Source: Penelope pileata
Taxonomy: Eukaryota > Chordata > Aves > Galliformes > Cracidae
Direction: 5' to 3'
Assembly (NCBI GenBank): GCA_013396635.1
Contig: WBMW01000582.1
Location: 536-64,535 of the forward strand
Length of the DNA stretch: 64,000 nt
The translations under genes and the position numbers were made by a program. Below are positions 26,731 through 39,443 of the stretch, piece by piece. The notes under the pieces were generated by a model, which was not told the origin of the DNA, ran no database searches, and saw only the letters and a list, made by a program, of their open reading frames with translations. The first letter of the stretch is position 1; each line of letters begins with the position of its first letter.

Positions 26731-27463
26731 AGAATGGTTCAGGTTGGAAGGGACCTTAGAGATCATCTTGTTCCAACCCCCCCTGCCATGGGCAAGGACA
26801 CCTCCCACTAGACCAGGTTGCCCAAAGCCCCATCCAGCCTGGCTTTGAATACTTCCAGGGAGGGGGCATCAACAACTTCTCTGGGCAACCTGTTCCAGTG
26901 TCTCACCACCCTCACAGGGAAGAATTTCTTCCTTATATCTAGTCTAAATCTACCCTCTTCCAGTTTATAACCATTACCCCTTGTCCTGTCATTATCTATC
27001 CCTGTAAAAAGTCCCTCCCCAGCTTTCCTGTAGGCCCCCTTCAGGTACTGGAAGGCTGCTATCAGGTCCCCCCGCAGCCTTCTCTTCTCCAGGCTGAAGA
27101 GTCCTAACTCTCTCAGCCTGTCCTTGTAGGGAAGGTGCTCCAGCCTTCTGATCATCTTCGTGGCCCTCCTCCAGACACACTCCAACAGCTCCACAATCTT
27201 CTTGTGCTGGGAGTCCCACAACTGGACACAATACTCCAGGTGAGGTCTCACGAGAGCAGAGTAGAGGGGCAGAATCACCTCCCTCGACCTGCTGGCCACG
27301 CTTCTCTCGATGCAGCCCAGGATGCGGTTGGCCTTCTGGGCTGCAAGTGCACACTGCCGGCTCATGTTGAGTTTCTCATCAACAGACACCCCCAAATCCT
27401 TCTCCTCAGGACTACTCTCAAGCCATTCTCCACCCAGCCTGTATGTGTGCTTGGGACTGGGAC
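26725..27463 (-). mobile_element. Younger CR1 inserted in an older CR1, - strand
   Basis: A 5'-truncated CR1 keeping the C-terminal part of ORF2 and the 3' untranslated region. On the + strand it starts at the CR1 tail block AGAATGGTTCAGGTTGGAAG, then GGGACCTTAGAGATCATC, and ends where the ORF2 homology around PKHTYRLGGEW stops, at about 27463. It lies between two parts of another CR1 and therefore inserted later. No clear target-site duplication is seen, as is usual for CR1. The coding part has no stop, which suggests that it is one of the younger copies in the window. Confidence 0.85.
26808..27463 (-). pseudogene. CR1 ORF2 C-terminal fragment, frame open
   Basis: About 218 codons of the C-terminal (thumb and beyond) part of CR1 ORF2 read without interruption to the natural stop at 26808. 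Visible blocks in order are LGGEWLESSPEEKDLGV, LNMSRQCALAAQKANRI, LPLYSALVRPHLEYCVQLW, RRATKMIRRLEHLPY, LGLFSLEKRRLRGDLIAAF and FFPVRVVRHWNRLPREVVD near the end. The palm with its FADD box and the endonuclease are missing. The open frame extends about eight codons upstream into the older CR1's 3' untranslated region, beginning at TTG (27486-27488), so the conceptual product is an accidental chimera. No promoter is visible. Confidence 0.85.
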
Positions 27464-27955
27464 AGTCCAACTGTCCATCTAACACCAATATTGCCCACTA
27501 AACCATGTGCCTAAGTGCCATATCTACATGTTTCTTGAAAGTCTCCAGGGACAGTGACTCCACCACCTCCCTGGGAAGCCTATTCCAGTGTCTAACCACT
27601 CTTCCTGAGAAGAAATTTTTCCTAACACTCAACTTGAACCGCTCCCCCCCAACACAACCTGACGCCATTCCCTCTTGTCCTATCACTAATTGCCTCAAAG
27701 AAGTGGCCAATCCCCACCTCACCACAATCTCCTTTCAGGTAGTTGTAGAGAGCAATAAGGTCTCCTCTGAGCCTCCTCTTCACACTAAACAATCCCAGCT
27801 CCCTCAGCCACTCATACAATTTGTGCTTCAGACCCTTTACTAGCTTTGTTGCCCATCTCTGGACACGCTCCAGGGTCTCAACGTCATTCTTGTAGTGAGG
27901 GGCTCAAAACCGAACACAATACTTGAGGTACGGCCACCACTCTCCCAGTGCTTTA
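27464..27955 (-). mobile_element. Older CR1, split by the younger CR1, - strand
   Basis: On the - strand this copy runs from the C-terminal ORF2 region through the 3' untranslated region, with the characteristic stretch TTTAGTGGGCAATATTGGTG followed by TTAGATGGACAGTTGGACT, where it stops at the junction with the younger copy. Its last 40 bases reappear at 26691-26730. ORF2 survives as shifted fragments, for example WLRELGLFSVKRRLRGDL (27622-27819) and FFSGRVVRHWNRLPREVVE (27498-27725), in different frames. The 3' untranslated region differs from that of the younger copy, so the two belong to different CR1 subfamilies. Confidence 0.83.
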
Positions 27956-30900
27956 TCTGCATGCAGTTCTTCATCAGGGTTCTTCATCAGGGCTTACATG
28001 GTACAAAATCACACTTACAGCTCTATTTTCCCATCAGATTCTGAAGCCTTAACTATTTAAACTGAAGAAGCAACTCATTCAATGCATGAGAACAAAGACT
28101 CTCATTCCAGTTTACAAACTATTTAGCAATCAATAAAATGATTTAACATAAATGCTACTAAAACATACACTGCTACTCAGCTGACCTCATGAAATTCTGT
28201 ATGGTGGAAATTACTTCATGTTTCAATACTGCTCTACTAGCTATTATAGATGTACAAAGAAATTACTTCAGAAATGCATTATGTTTGTTGTGGATAGTAA
28301 GCAGTAAAATAAGTGATTAAATAATTCAGTAGCCTGGTTCCAATTTTCAAAGTAAACCAACTATTAAATGCAGATTCTCAAAATCTACCTTCTGCCATTG
28401 GAACCAACAGGTTATAGGCATCTAAATATAATATTTGAAAATCTGGGAGAGAAACCAAAGGTTCACTAAAAGCAAGGGAAACAGATTCATATACCGTACT
28501 GAGATTTATTTAAAATATTTCATCCTTAACCTCAGACAAGTCTTGTGTCAATGCAAAAAGTCTTCACTAAAGGAAGTGATTTTAATGTAAAGCTTTTTCT
28601 CTCTGCTTACCTGAAATTGAAGGAGATACAAATAACATAAGCAGATTTCATGTTCCATGAGGAAACACAGACACAGAAATACAAATCAGTAGATGCAAGA
28701 CTGCTCTTAGAGCTTTAAAGCATGAAAATTATCAGTATGACTTAAAAGAGTAATTTAAATGTCTGGTTAAAAATGAGATCTCAATATGATTATTAAACAG
28801 TACTGAATTTGAACTATTATGATTCAGTACAAAAAACAACGACAACAACAAAAACCCATAAAACAAACTCAAGCCCACACACGGTTCACCACGAAGCCAG
28901 CTTCCTTTAACATCTCATCATTTAGAGGAACTGGTATTATTTCAGTTTCTTAATGTGGTCTGTTAAATCATTTACATGTAAATGGAATTTTTGCTTTCTC
29001 ACCATATCCATTTTAAAACTACATATTCAGCAAAACACCTTTTTCTTTCTCTCTGCAGCAAATACAACTAATTTCACTTCATTAAGTGAGCAAAGTCTAT
29101 CTTAATCATTTTGCAGATGCACAATAAAAATAACAAAACACATTCAAAGTTAAATTTTCTTTCAACTTGAAGTTTCTAACAAAAAGTCAACTATCTTATT
29201 ATGGAAGTGTTTCTTATAAATCAAAGCTTAGCAGTGCACACTGAAATAATCAAACAGGGGGCCTGAAGTTTGGATTGAGAACCAAAATTCTCCAAGACTG
29301 GACCAGGTAGTATGTAACTGTTCTGATCCCTCTTTAAGGTGATAAACAGAGTGGCGCAGAGCAAGAAGAATCCCTGTGCAATTTAGATTGATAGCATTTA
29401 TAGAAAACTCGACTACTTGTGATTCTTGGAAGAATTGTGATCATATTTTAGTGTAGGCTGAAACTGTAAATTTCAGATTACTTTCAAAATTTGACATCAA
29501 AGGTGGTTCAGATATACGGCTCCAGTAAAGATTCATCCCTTCTAAATGTGTCTCCATTGCAAGAGTAAGTAAAAAATCATCAGAATTTATACACAAAGCT
29601 ATATGAATAATTTTCTTGCCTCAGTATCCAGTTGCCTCAACCTCTTACCATACAAAAATAAAAAACTGCTCCAGTTCAGATTAAGAAACTGTTCTCAGTC
29701 CTGTCCTGGGAGAATCTTAATTTAGGCTATGAACTCTTCTGCGTTCAGGTAGTATCTACTTCTGTTGACACTGTTGAACTATGTACAAATAACTGAGCAC
29801 AGGTAGCAAACATTCCCATATCCTGAACCAGTTGTCTTCACTATCTAGCTAAAAAGAAAAAGCAAACCAACATTCTTATCCTTGTTCTGTGCCTCACTGA
29901 CTGTGAAACTATTTCATATAAAACAGAATCTTTCCAAAACAAAGAATTATAAATGGAAGGTTCTTTAGACTTAGACCATTCACTTGAGAGGAGAAAGTTG
30001 CATGCAAATTTACTGTCTATCTGACGCGGATGTTTTGAATTTACAAATAAATTTATAGAATATTTTGGAGGTACTAAAGCAGAACTTTTAATAGGACTTA
30101 TAAAAAAATATTCTTACAGAGATCTCAGCTCTTAGAGATCCACATTGCTTATCACATGCATAATTCTGCAAGAAAAGTGGGCATAAAATAACAATTGGTG
30201 TTATAAATTCTCTCCTGCAAATGCATTGTGAAAGATTTCACTAGACACTGAGTATTAATAACAGTTATGTGCTAGGACTGAAGAGCAGTTAGATTTTTTT
30301 AATTGCTCTTCAGATAGCAAGGGTGGAAGTTTCTCTCATTAACTGATATAAAAATGAAAATAAGTACAGGAGAACTGTGAGTTCTAAGCAGAAATATTGA
30401 ACATTTTCACTAAAGATAATACTCATTAGATTGTTCATAAAATCACATGGATTTAAATCTGTACAGAACTTCTGCAATCCTCTTTCTCGCATATACCTTC
30501 ACCAATTATTCTTACACAATAAATAATGTATATATGGACTGCTTCATGTTTTACACCACATTTCACAGGGTAAGAGCCAGAAGTAAGACTACATAGCTCA
30601 AACTGTGAAGCTAACTTCCCCAGGGAGTCTCCAACCACTTCCAAAGGAGGCATAAACAAGCACACTAAAAATGGGGTATGGGGGGATTTTCTGTCTTTAT
30701 CATTTTCAGTTAGGACTAGGCAAATAAGAAACTATCTGTTTAAGTATTAAATTATTCTATACCAAGTACTAGAGATAATTGTTTAGTGTTTTGCTGAATC
30801 CTCAGTGAAGATGAACCAGAAAGCAAAATATATTAACAGGCTGATCCTGGTGTTTGAGAAATCCTATAATGAGCGTAAAGAGAACAAGCTCTGAAAAATT

Positions 30901-33419
30901 GAAAAGTTTTAGAAAAATACGAAGACAACACAAAGAGAATCTGCTTTCCACCAAAATCTGGGAAGCCAGGAGGAAGGGACACAGCACAGAAAATCAGACG
31001 TAACAAATGGATGCATAAGCAGCATAGTAACCCAGTTTTTCTGGGAATATGGTTAAAGGTATTACGAAGTTCACACCATGTCTCTGTAACAGTGTAGGTG
31101 TTACAGTAGGGTGCTTTTCTCTCTCTCCCTCCCTTCCCCCTGCAACTCTTGAAAAAAGGTGGTCACGATAGACTCTTTATTATTCAGATTTTAATCTGTC
31201 AATAATAACGTACTAATTTTCAAAATTACTGACAAATACCTCAGTTTTGTCCAGAGTAACTGCATTACATTCTCTGCAAGAGTTCTACAACTCATGAATG
31301 GCCCAGGAAGTTGACATCTTTTTACAATAATTTCTAAATATCTAACTTAACAATTAATCATGTGAGGTTTGAATAGGACTAATTTGTACTGCAAACTTTT
31401 TATTTTGAATCATGATATACGTAAAACTGACACAATCTGTCAGAACAGAAAACGAAGTCTTCCAGTACTGCACCTCAGACCAAATTGCAAGATCATCTTT
31501 CTTTCCCCCAGAAACACTGTTATATCTACCATGTGATAAATAGCTTGAAAAAAAAAAAATACAGACTCAATTTCTGGACGGCATGAGCTAGAGTTCTGTG
31601 AAACCTCAAATTGTTGGAAGTAGTTTCCCACAAATACTGTTGGACCTGCAGGTGTGCAGGCCCTTGAAAATCACATAGTACAATCCATTCACAGTTAATT
31701 TCTGCCACCCTTGCGTCAAGGTGGAAGGGCTTGTTATAGAAAAAGAATGACCAGCTAAAGCTTTTCATAGTAAGAAAACCAGAAGTCTACTTTCTACCTA
31801 CATTCCTCACCCATTGTCATAACATCTGACCCCAACTCTGCCTTCAATTCAATGGAAGTTCAGCTCTCCTTTCCACCTCCAATGGCACACAGAATAGTGT
31901 GCCTTAACTTCCATTTCCCATTATATCCTTGTTTCCTTTATTCCATTATCTCTTCTCTGCCAAATATCTCCTTTTCAGAGTGTGCTATGCATGGCACAAG
32001 TTTGCCAGTGAGGCTAGAAGTGCTAGCCTTTCCTCTTTTGCTTAGCTCTGTCTAGGGCAGAAGACTGCATGTTTCTGCGTTCCCTTTGCATGCCTTCCAG
32101 TGTATGACTGGTACATGTCCCTCTTCAACAGGAAACCACCCAGACTTTTTGTATGAACTTGCCTCTCATTGATTCTCTTCCCCAGAACAGAATTCTCTAA
32201 GATCATTGATTGCTTTTCACCAGTTACAAAAGAAAAATGTCACCTACTGCACAAACATTTAAACTGTAAGCTTCACCATGAGTCCTTCTCCTCCATTACT
32301 CCACTTTGCTCACCTCTCTTTTTTTTTGCCCCCCTTCACGCTTCTGTTTTCTGCTATCCCGTATGCACTTCCATAACCCCAATAGCTCCTACAACCTCCA
32401 TAACACTATAGCATATACTATATACTACTTGTAGCTAGTGTCAGCCTACTGGCTGGAATCATTCCATATATATTTCAGTCTTTGTCCAGTACATAGCAGT
32501 ACTCAGTCCTAAGATCATAGTAATCTGATGAAAAGATATTTTCAAGCATGCAAATTATTAAACCTGTACTGTCTTAGACAATTTATGATGTAGGAAACGG
32601 ATCAAACTATTTGTGGCATCCTATGTGAATATATACATTTTCTTGTGATGAGAATGACCCACCTAGGGGCAGTACCTCTACCCGCTTTTCAGTATCTCAA
32701 AAAGTCTTCATGATAGAATGTACAAACAGGCTTGTGCAGAATTTGAGTACGCACAGACTGTCTAAATCTTGGGGCAAGAATAAAAGCTGCAAGTCTGCAT
32801 GTGGAACTTGGTCTTCTGACATTAAATATCTGTGTTATTTTTTTATTATTATTTTTACCTTTACTTTTGGCAGCTAATTCTTACATAGGTTTTGCTTACC
32901 ATGCTGATCAGACATCAAATCATCAGCAACTATTCAGAGAAATTATCATAATATAAGAAACCTGAGAGAAAAAAAAAGTTGCTGATAAGTTGTCATTTCA
33001 GATGATGACATTAGGTACACCACAGAAATTTAAGGAAAGACAGTGAAGCTATCAACTGCAAGTACAAGTATAAAAAAGAACTTCATAATTAACAATATTC
33101 ATCTGTGGCTGAAAATTTTGTTTCTGCTGTCACTCAATTACTGATAACCACAGAAATCAGAATCCCTAATATTTCATTAAGTTCTTTATCTGTATGAAAT
33201 ATTATAACATAACTCAATTTCTACATGGCAAGAACAAATTAAAAAAAAAAACAGATAAAACAGAAGAGTCTTACACTAATAAAACAGGGTAGCTTTGAAA
33301 ACATAGCCTCTTCAGGCCATCAGATGATACTATTTAGGGTATATAATACGGAAAGGGCAATCTGATAATCACACTAGAAGCAATTTCAAGCCATACTACT
33401 GCTGAAAAGTCAATTTAAC
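27956..33419. other. Unique AT-rich noncoding DNA
   Basis: No gene or recognised mobile element. A perfect 13-bp tandem duplication (TTCTTCATCAGGG) sits at 27967-27992, just outside the older CR1. Other contents are a CAA-rich tract (28832-28866) and many A/T homopolymers. Open frames of 60-80 codons on both strands look like chance. Confidence 0.55.
27967..27992. repeat. Perfect 13-bp tandem duplication
   Basis: TTCTTCATCAGGG occurs twice with no spacer, about 12 bp beyond the estimated 5' edge of the older CR1. It may be a replication-slippage product or a trace of repair at the 5' junction of the insertion. Confidence 0.9.
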
Positions 33420-33960
33420 TTTCCAGCTTTATAAGACTTTGTTATTGCTATTGTTAATTATTTCTCATTTAATGGGAAATTGGCAACAAGGTCCCCAACT
33501 GTCATTTTAAATCTGCAATAATATCATGTGAAGCTTTTCGTCCTTATTCCCAAGTCCTGGATTATCAGAGCTAAATGGCAGCTCCAACATTACAAAAGCT
33601 CAGGGGCAGGTACTGTTACACAAATTGCCAATTCAATTAACAGTGTGTAAATGCTCCACTGGCAGGCTGAGGGAAGGACAGCCATTTTGGCAAGTGTCAT
33701 TCCTAATTTATCAAACTGTCAAACCTTCCACTCAGGTGCCTGCGGTCACTGTCTGCCTCTTAATGCTAAGCTGTAAAGCTGCAGGAACCATTCTTGTAGC
33801 TTGACAAGGCACAATACTCAAAACTGATTTTAAAATCAAGTGTACAGTTGTCTTAATTATTCTCAGTATAAATGATGTTTTAATTACAAAATCAGAGTGG
33901 GAATATTCAATCAAGATCCAAGATTCATGTATATATAAAGGAGGTGGATCAAAGCCTGAT
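33420..33960. promoter_or_regulatory. Candidate conserved noncoding element
   Basis: A repeat-free stretch of relatively even base composition in otherwise A/T-biased DNA. It has many short motifs typical of enhancers, such as GTTAATTATTTCTCATTTAA near 33453, AATTGCCAATTCAATTAAC near 33624 and ACTCAGGTGCCTG near 33731. No protein frame of interest is present. The call is pattern-based only. Confidence 0.25.
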
Positions 33961-36900
33961 GCCCAGCCTCTTTTCCAAAGTGACTATTCAGTTTTTCTTA
34001 ATACAGTAAGTGTGTGATTACCAGCCTCCCTCAGCTACCATCCTTTCCAGTCTTTAGTTGGACTCTGCTCTTGGTTGTAACCAAACTACTGCATTCGTGT
34101 TAATGCCTGCCAGGGGAAAAGCCTCACTCTGAATCAACACATTGGTTTCATCTCCACAGGTCTTGCTCTCCTTCCTCCTTCACATGTGCTGAGTCATTAA
34201 ATTTATGATTTTGTTTTAAAGACCTTTCAGAAACTAGAAAAGAAAGCAGGTCACTAGGCTCTTCTGTAGAAGAGAAAAACTAAATTTTCCATTTGAAGGC
34301 AGCTCTCCCTCACTCTTTGTTCCTTGAGTTTTTTCCTGTGTCAATAGAAACAGCATACAGAAACTACTGCATATGCAGATCAGAGCCCCTACAGTGAATA
34401 CAAGTACTGTGCAGCACACTGCTGCCTGCAGGACAGCGCTCGAACACTGCACCCATTATGTACTTTAGTGGGGGGGGGGTTGTTACCTCAGCGCATCTGT
34501 AAATGTTTGCTTTTGGGTTGAATACTAGCTGAGAGTGAGCCAGGGAATATTTCACTCAAGTTCAAATTCATTTGAAAGTTCTAAATCACAAAAAAATGGA
34601 AGCAGAAAATAAAATACAGAAGTGTTGTCCTCTCAGTGTATTCTGTGACTCGTCCAATTAAAAATGAACAAAATTCGTGGCACAGTAGCAGTGAAGGAAG
34701 ATCAGATAAAATCAATAGCCTGTTTGGTCAAGGGTCTTCAACAGACATGGTTAAAAGAACTTAATATTCACAATATTGGTTATTATCATCTATGTGATGA
34801 AAGTAGATGATGATAGGTGTGAGTAAAGAAAGTGCTCTGGAGCACAGCACTGCTGGCAGTGAAACATTGCTCTCTTGAAACAGTAGGAAGGAATTCCAAA
34901 CTTCGGTACAGATCAGCTATTTGAAGTGAACTCAACATCTGTAGCTTTAAAGGATTGGCCCTAAATCAAGTCAAAATTGTTTATAAAGCTCTGCTAAATA
35001 TCTAAGAACGTCTATTTCATCCAATGGCCCATGGAATCATTGGAACCATCTTAAATCCTTCACTTATCCTATTGCAGCCATATCTATGAAAAGATAAATC
35101 ACTAACTGGATCTAGTGCACATACATCAAGAAAAAGCAGCAAACAACTTAGAGTTGTGAGGTAGCTTCCATTATTTAAATGACTTTGCACAGGTTCAATA
35201 GCATACAAAATCAGAGCAGGTTTTAAAATCGAATTAGGGGACGAAAAATAGAGAACAGGATTCAGAAGTCATCAACCAAGTTTCAAAAGCACTTCGAAAT
35301 TCTGAAAAGTCGAACATAAACTAAGTTTTGACACTATTATGTGTGGAATTATCCATACAGTTCTGACACTTCTCCACAGCAAGTTGTTTCTAGATAATAT
35401 TGTTACACTACCTACCTTTCTGCTAGTCCTTTCAGCATAACACTTCATTTGGTCTAATAGCATACACGCTTCTTTTGAACTTGAAAGTGTGAGAAAGGAG
35501 AGACAGGAAAAATTCAAACATTTTAAATCAGCAATATAAACCAGCTGCTCCTAGGGCTATACATTGGAAACTTTATTACCTTCATAGACTTCAATGAGAG
35601 TACAGAAAATGACTTGTGATAGTTATGGGGAAAAGGATGCATTACTGTACAAGAAGCATCAAGTGTGACCTAAAGAAATATTCAAGAAAATACAATAATA
35701 ATAAATTACTTAATTAAATTAGGTCATTGATTATAGCAATATTGAGTTTGAGAATTAAATCTAGGATAGCTGTTTCAATTTGCAAGAACTGAAAAATATC
35801 TAAATGCAAGAGGTCTTCTTACTAGGAATAAAATCGAATGATTTTAAAAAACCTAAAACATTTTCTGGTCCTCTGTAAATCCTACCCTTGCTGGACAAAA
35901 CAAACAGCCTGCAAAACAAGTAATATGAAGTAGATAATTAAAACTAGGTGAAAAAACCTGTTAATAAATAGTTCTGTATCTATGAGATTATTCCAAATGA
36001 GCTTTATTTTAAGAATATCAATTTAGGCTAGCACTATCATTCTATACATTCTATAAACCAGTGTGCCAGGGCGTTTGCTTGAACTGTGCAAGAAGTCAAA
36101 TATCAATTCATATTATAATCAGGGGATTCAAATGATAGATCACTTCTGAATCTGAGGTTTTCCAGCTAAGAATATTTTGTAGAGATGAGAATGAGTACTT
36201 TGACTTTGAGAGAGAAATTCAATAGAGATAATTCATATGTATTTAATGTGATCTGTGTGCCTTACAAGACTTTACTGCTCCATCAAGACTAGCCTTTGTA
36301 ACAAAACTACTCACTGTACTGAAAAACATCTCAGCTGCTGTGGAATTATGTGAACTTCCACATCCATAAATGCCAGTTAAACCAGCAGTGAAATGTCTTC
36401 AGTGAAAGCTGAAGGCATTGGGAGACTCCAAATGCAATATAATGCCACAGTGGAACTAGAGGTTAAACAGCAATTGTTTCCCAAGGATCTTGCTGTTAAT
36501 ACTGTCAATTAGTGCCAAGCAATCCTAATCCAGACAGCATATTTATGTGACTGTTCTGTACTGATGAATTACCCCAACTGGTTTCTGAATAATCAGTTTG
36601 GGTATGAGAGAAGTCTAAGCAAGGACTGTCAAGGAGCTTATGCCCAAAAGCAAGAAGTTGAGAGTCCAATGTAGACATACTCTCTGCCTCTTTGCCTAGT
36701 CTGCATAGGTGCATAAAGGAAGAGCAGGTGAAAGAAACCCAGTGGGAGCTCTCTCACCACATGTATGGAAGTTCAAACACAGTAACTGCTCAAACTGTAA
36801 AACTTCGGCCTCACAGTAGCTTCAGAGTAACCAAAAAGAACATTTGGATAAAGCAAGAGTATGCTTACAGCCCCTGTTTGTGAGCAACACATTTAACTAG

Positions 36901-37571
36901 GTATTTCAATGCAAACTTCCTTTAAAGGTTGCTGTTTCCCCTCCCCTGGTAAATCTGAAGTACCTGTGCCCAAATTAACATGAATACCTGCATAGCGCTA
37001 TCTAAAAAACTGAGCTTGATGCATGCAGGTTCTCTGAGAACACATCTTGCATCTGAATCAGAATGCTGGAACAGATCATCCACCTGGATCACACACATAG
37101 ACAAAAAATTCAGATATAACATTTCCAGAGCAGGGAACAGTGAACAATCTTCTACCCATCACACTCCCCAGTATCCTAGATTCAAAAAGATCCCCTTTTC
37201 TAAGTGCAGCTGCATTTGGGTCATCACGTAAGAGCTTGCAGTGTGGCTACCAGCTGTGTGGAGATCTCAGAAATTGTTCCCTCAGGAATGAGAAAGCAGC
37301 AAATGTTCCAGAATTCTCCACTGGCAGGCAAAAATTGAAGACTTTGAAAAGGTTTTCTTTATGTTTAACTCCTCATTTCAGAGACATGTGAACCTACTGA
37401 ATCTCATCCAGGATCAATGTATCGCCAAGTTATGGGACCTTTGGTAGAATAAGATTTCATACAGATGTTCTTTAAACTTTAAAACCAAATGAAGTGATTT
37501 GTCAGATTAGGATGAGTAGAAGGCATTTCCAGACTCACCACAATCTTTTCTCGTTTTCATGTCCAATAATA
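33961..37571. other. Unique AT-rich noncoding DNA
   Basis: No gene or repeat family recognised. A G10 run lies at 34470-34479. Open frames of up to 83 codons (for example 36980-37231) show no domain. The stretch ends at the TA target site of the mariner element. Confidence 0.55.
34470..34479. repeat. Poly-G tract (G10)
   Basis: Ten consecutive G residues. This is too short and isolated to claim a quadruplex from one run. Confidence 0.9.
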
Positions 37572-37601
37572 TGAGGGCTGCTCTGAAAGTAATGCTTCCT
37601 A
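37572..37601 (+). repeat. Mariner left terminal inverted repeat
   Basis: It begins TGAGGGCTGCTCTGAAAG and continues AGTAATGCTTCCT. Compared with the right end, the core GCTCTGAAAGTAATGC is identical and a few outer and inner bases differ. The preceding TA is the target-site copy. Confidence 0.85.
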
Positions 37602-37733
37602 TTTTGTTATGTTGGCCCACAACGTAAGAGGCAGTTCTTGGTGGTATGGCAGTAGAGGCTGGACCTTCCCACCAATATCCCTTTCCATTTTGTTGCCATG
37701 TGACAGATGGCAGCAGAGAGGCACTGTGACAAA

Positions 37734-38009
37734 ATGGCATCTGACATGGAAGTGCGGATGAAACAAAGGGGTGGCACTGAATTCCTCCATGTGGAAAAAA
37801 TGGCACCTGTTGACATTCATCAACACTTGCTGAAAGTTTATGGACACCAAACAGTGGATGTGAGCACAGTGAGGCAGTAGTGGTGTGTTTCAGTAGCGGT
37901 GACAGCAGTCACCTCTGCTGGTGCAGATGCTTATGACCATGGCATGCAGGCTTTTGTTTATGGCTGGTGAAAATGCATAGCTAATGGTGGTGACTATGTT
38001 GGAAAATAA
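37734..38009 (+). pseudogene. Mariner transposase remnant, centre deleted
   Basis: An ATG at 37734 opens 48 codons resembling the N-terminal helix-turn-helix of mariner transposases, which binds the terminal repeats. Recognisable parts are GGTEFLHVEKMAPVDIHQH and GHQTVDVSTVRQ, before a TAG at 37878. The next part continues in a shifted frame (VVCFSSGDS, from 37880). The C-terminal end is visible at 37971-38009 as KCIANGGDYVGK then TAA. The DD34D catalytic core between them is absent. The gene is dead through a large deletion, a frameshift and a stop. Confidence 0.75.
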
Positions 38010-38088
38010 TATTTTGTAGCTAAGAATTTGTTCTATCAAATAGCGTTATTGTTCTCTTTGTATCTGTTGTAGGTTCCATGGAAATAAA

Positions 38089-38118
38089 GAGGAGGCATTA
38101 CTTTCAGAGCGACCTATG
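38089..38118 (-). repeat. Mariner right terminal inverted repeat
   Basis: Read on the - strand it begins CATAGGTCGCTCTGAAAG and continues AGTAATGCCTCCT, pairing with the left end. It is followed by TA at 38119-38120. Confidence 0.85.
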
Positions 38119-39443
38119 TATCTACATCCATACACTATATGATATCTGGGCTCTAATGAAAATATATGTGAAAAAGCTATGACATCCTTCCATCAATTCT
38201 GCAACACAGAGAAGTGTTTGAAATATGTACACTGTTTATAGGCATCTAACTTATTCTCATGTATGTTTCACATCATGCACTTCTGCAGAGGTTTGCAGTC
38301 AGAGTAGTCTGTAGAATTTATTCCTTTGGTGGCAAGTCCCTGAAATGGTCCATGGTACTTATTTCTTCCATCTCCTGCATTTGTAAAGTTGAAGGTTGCC
38401 AAAGTACTAAGATTAACCTGATCCCAAATTTATGCTTTTGATTCAAACGTTTGCACATTTTCAAACAGAGCTGTGGTTAATTCTCTGCCAAAAAAAAAAA
38501 GAACAGCAACAGTAAAATGTTGGGTGAAATCACTTGTGACATTACTGGAAAGGTATCTATATTTCTAACCTTCTTTTGGCTTTCACAATAACCAAAATTA
38601 ATGACCATGATGCAAGATTTGGCTGGGCTCTGCTGCCAGTTTTTCATATAGCAAAGTGGCAACATTTGCCCATATGGAGCATAAAAGAAGCCAGTCGATA
38701 AAACATCATTAGCACTTCTTGCTCTTTCTGCACCATCTCTACTTCTAATCCAGAAAACATCACTACTTCATTCCTAAATCCTGACAAAAGCTTAAGTAGG
38801 CAGAGAAGAGAAATGCACTTAAGTATTGCCAAGAGTCAACCCAACTAAAGTTTTAGCATGTTTCTCCTAATCTTTGCTTTTATGTAACCCATCCACTGTT
38901 TTCCACGTAATTCCAGCCCATGATTCCTTGAAGTGACTGTGAAATGGCACCTCAGTATCTTCAGTCTCAAATTCAAGTGCATTTAAAAAACAAAATAACA
39001 CTCAAAATGCATCAAAATGTGTCCAGATAATTTGTAGAAAAGTGAAAGAAGGCCGTTGTGACTGGTCCAAACACCTGCTCAAATACATACTGTGCAACAG
39101 AAACAAATTAGATGAACAGCATGCACACCCTGAAAGAACTGACTGAATTGATCAGGTAAATTCTTGTCTAAGACAAGCTTCAAGCAGTGTCATCTCCTTT
39201 TCCTGAGGATCTCACTAACTCATTCCCTTTATTGGCACCAGTATCAATTTTCTTAGAGCAGTGATGCCATACAGTTACGCATACAGTTAAAATTAGCCTT
39301 AAAATCATGACCCACACAACATCTGAAACACAGCCTTCAGTGCCTCAGTCACCTTGCAAAAGCACAGCCTGCTCTCCTCCCTTTTCCCACAGGTGGGAGA
39401 CATTTGCAACAATTTCTAGCAGGTGCTGCAAAATCTTCATAGT
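38119..39443. other. Unique AT-rich noncoding DNA
   Basis: No gene or recognised repeat. An A10 run lies near 38491-38500. The open frames here are 60-79 codons with no domain. Confidence 0.55.

Larger units (their letters stand above)
37572..38118 (+). mobile_element. Mariner-type DNA transposon, internally deleted
   Basis: The 547-bp element has terminal inverted repeats of about 30 bp: left GCTCTGAAAGTAATGC at 37579-37594, and the same sequence in reverse complement near the right end (38096-38111). It is flanked on both sides by TA (37570-37571 and 38119-38120), the target duplication of Tc1/mariner transposons. Inside are the start of a transposase frame and its last codons, with the catalytic middle missing. 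An intact mariner is about 1.3 kb, so this is a non-autonomous deletion derivative. It resembles the mariner family described in chicken (Galluhop/Mariner1_GG); I make that family assignment from memory of the general type, not from a search. Confidence 0.85.

Noticed and set aside
27135..27482. 115-codon open frame on the + strand
   Set aside because: Antisense shadow of the CR1 ORF2 fragment on the - strand.
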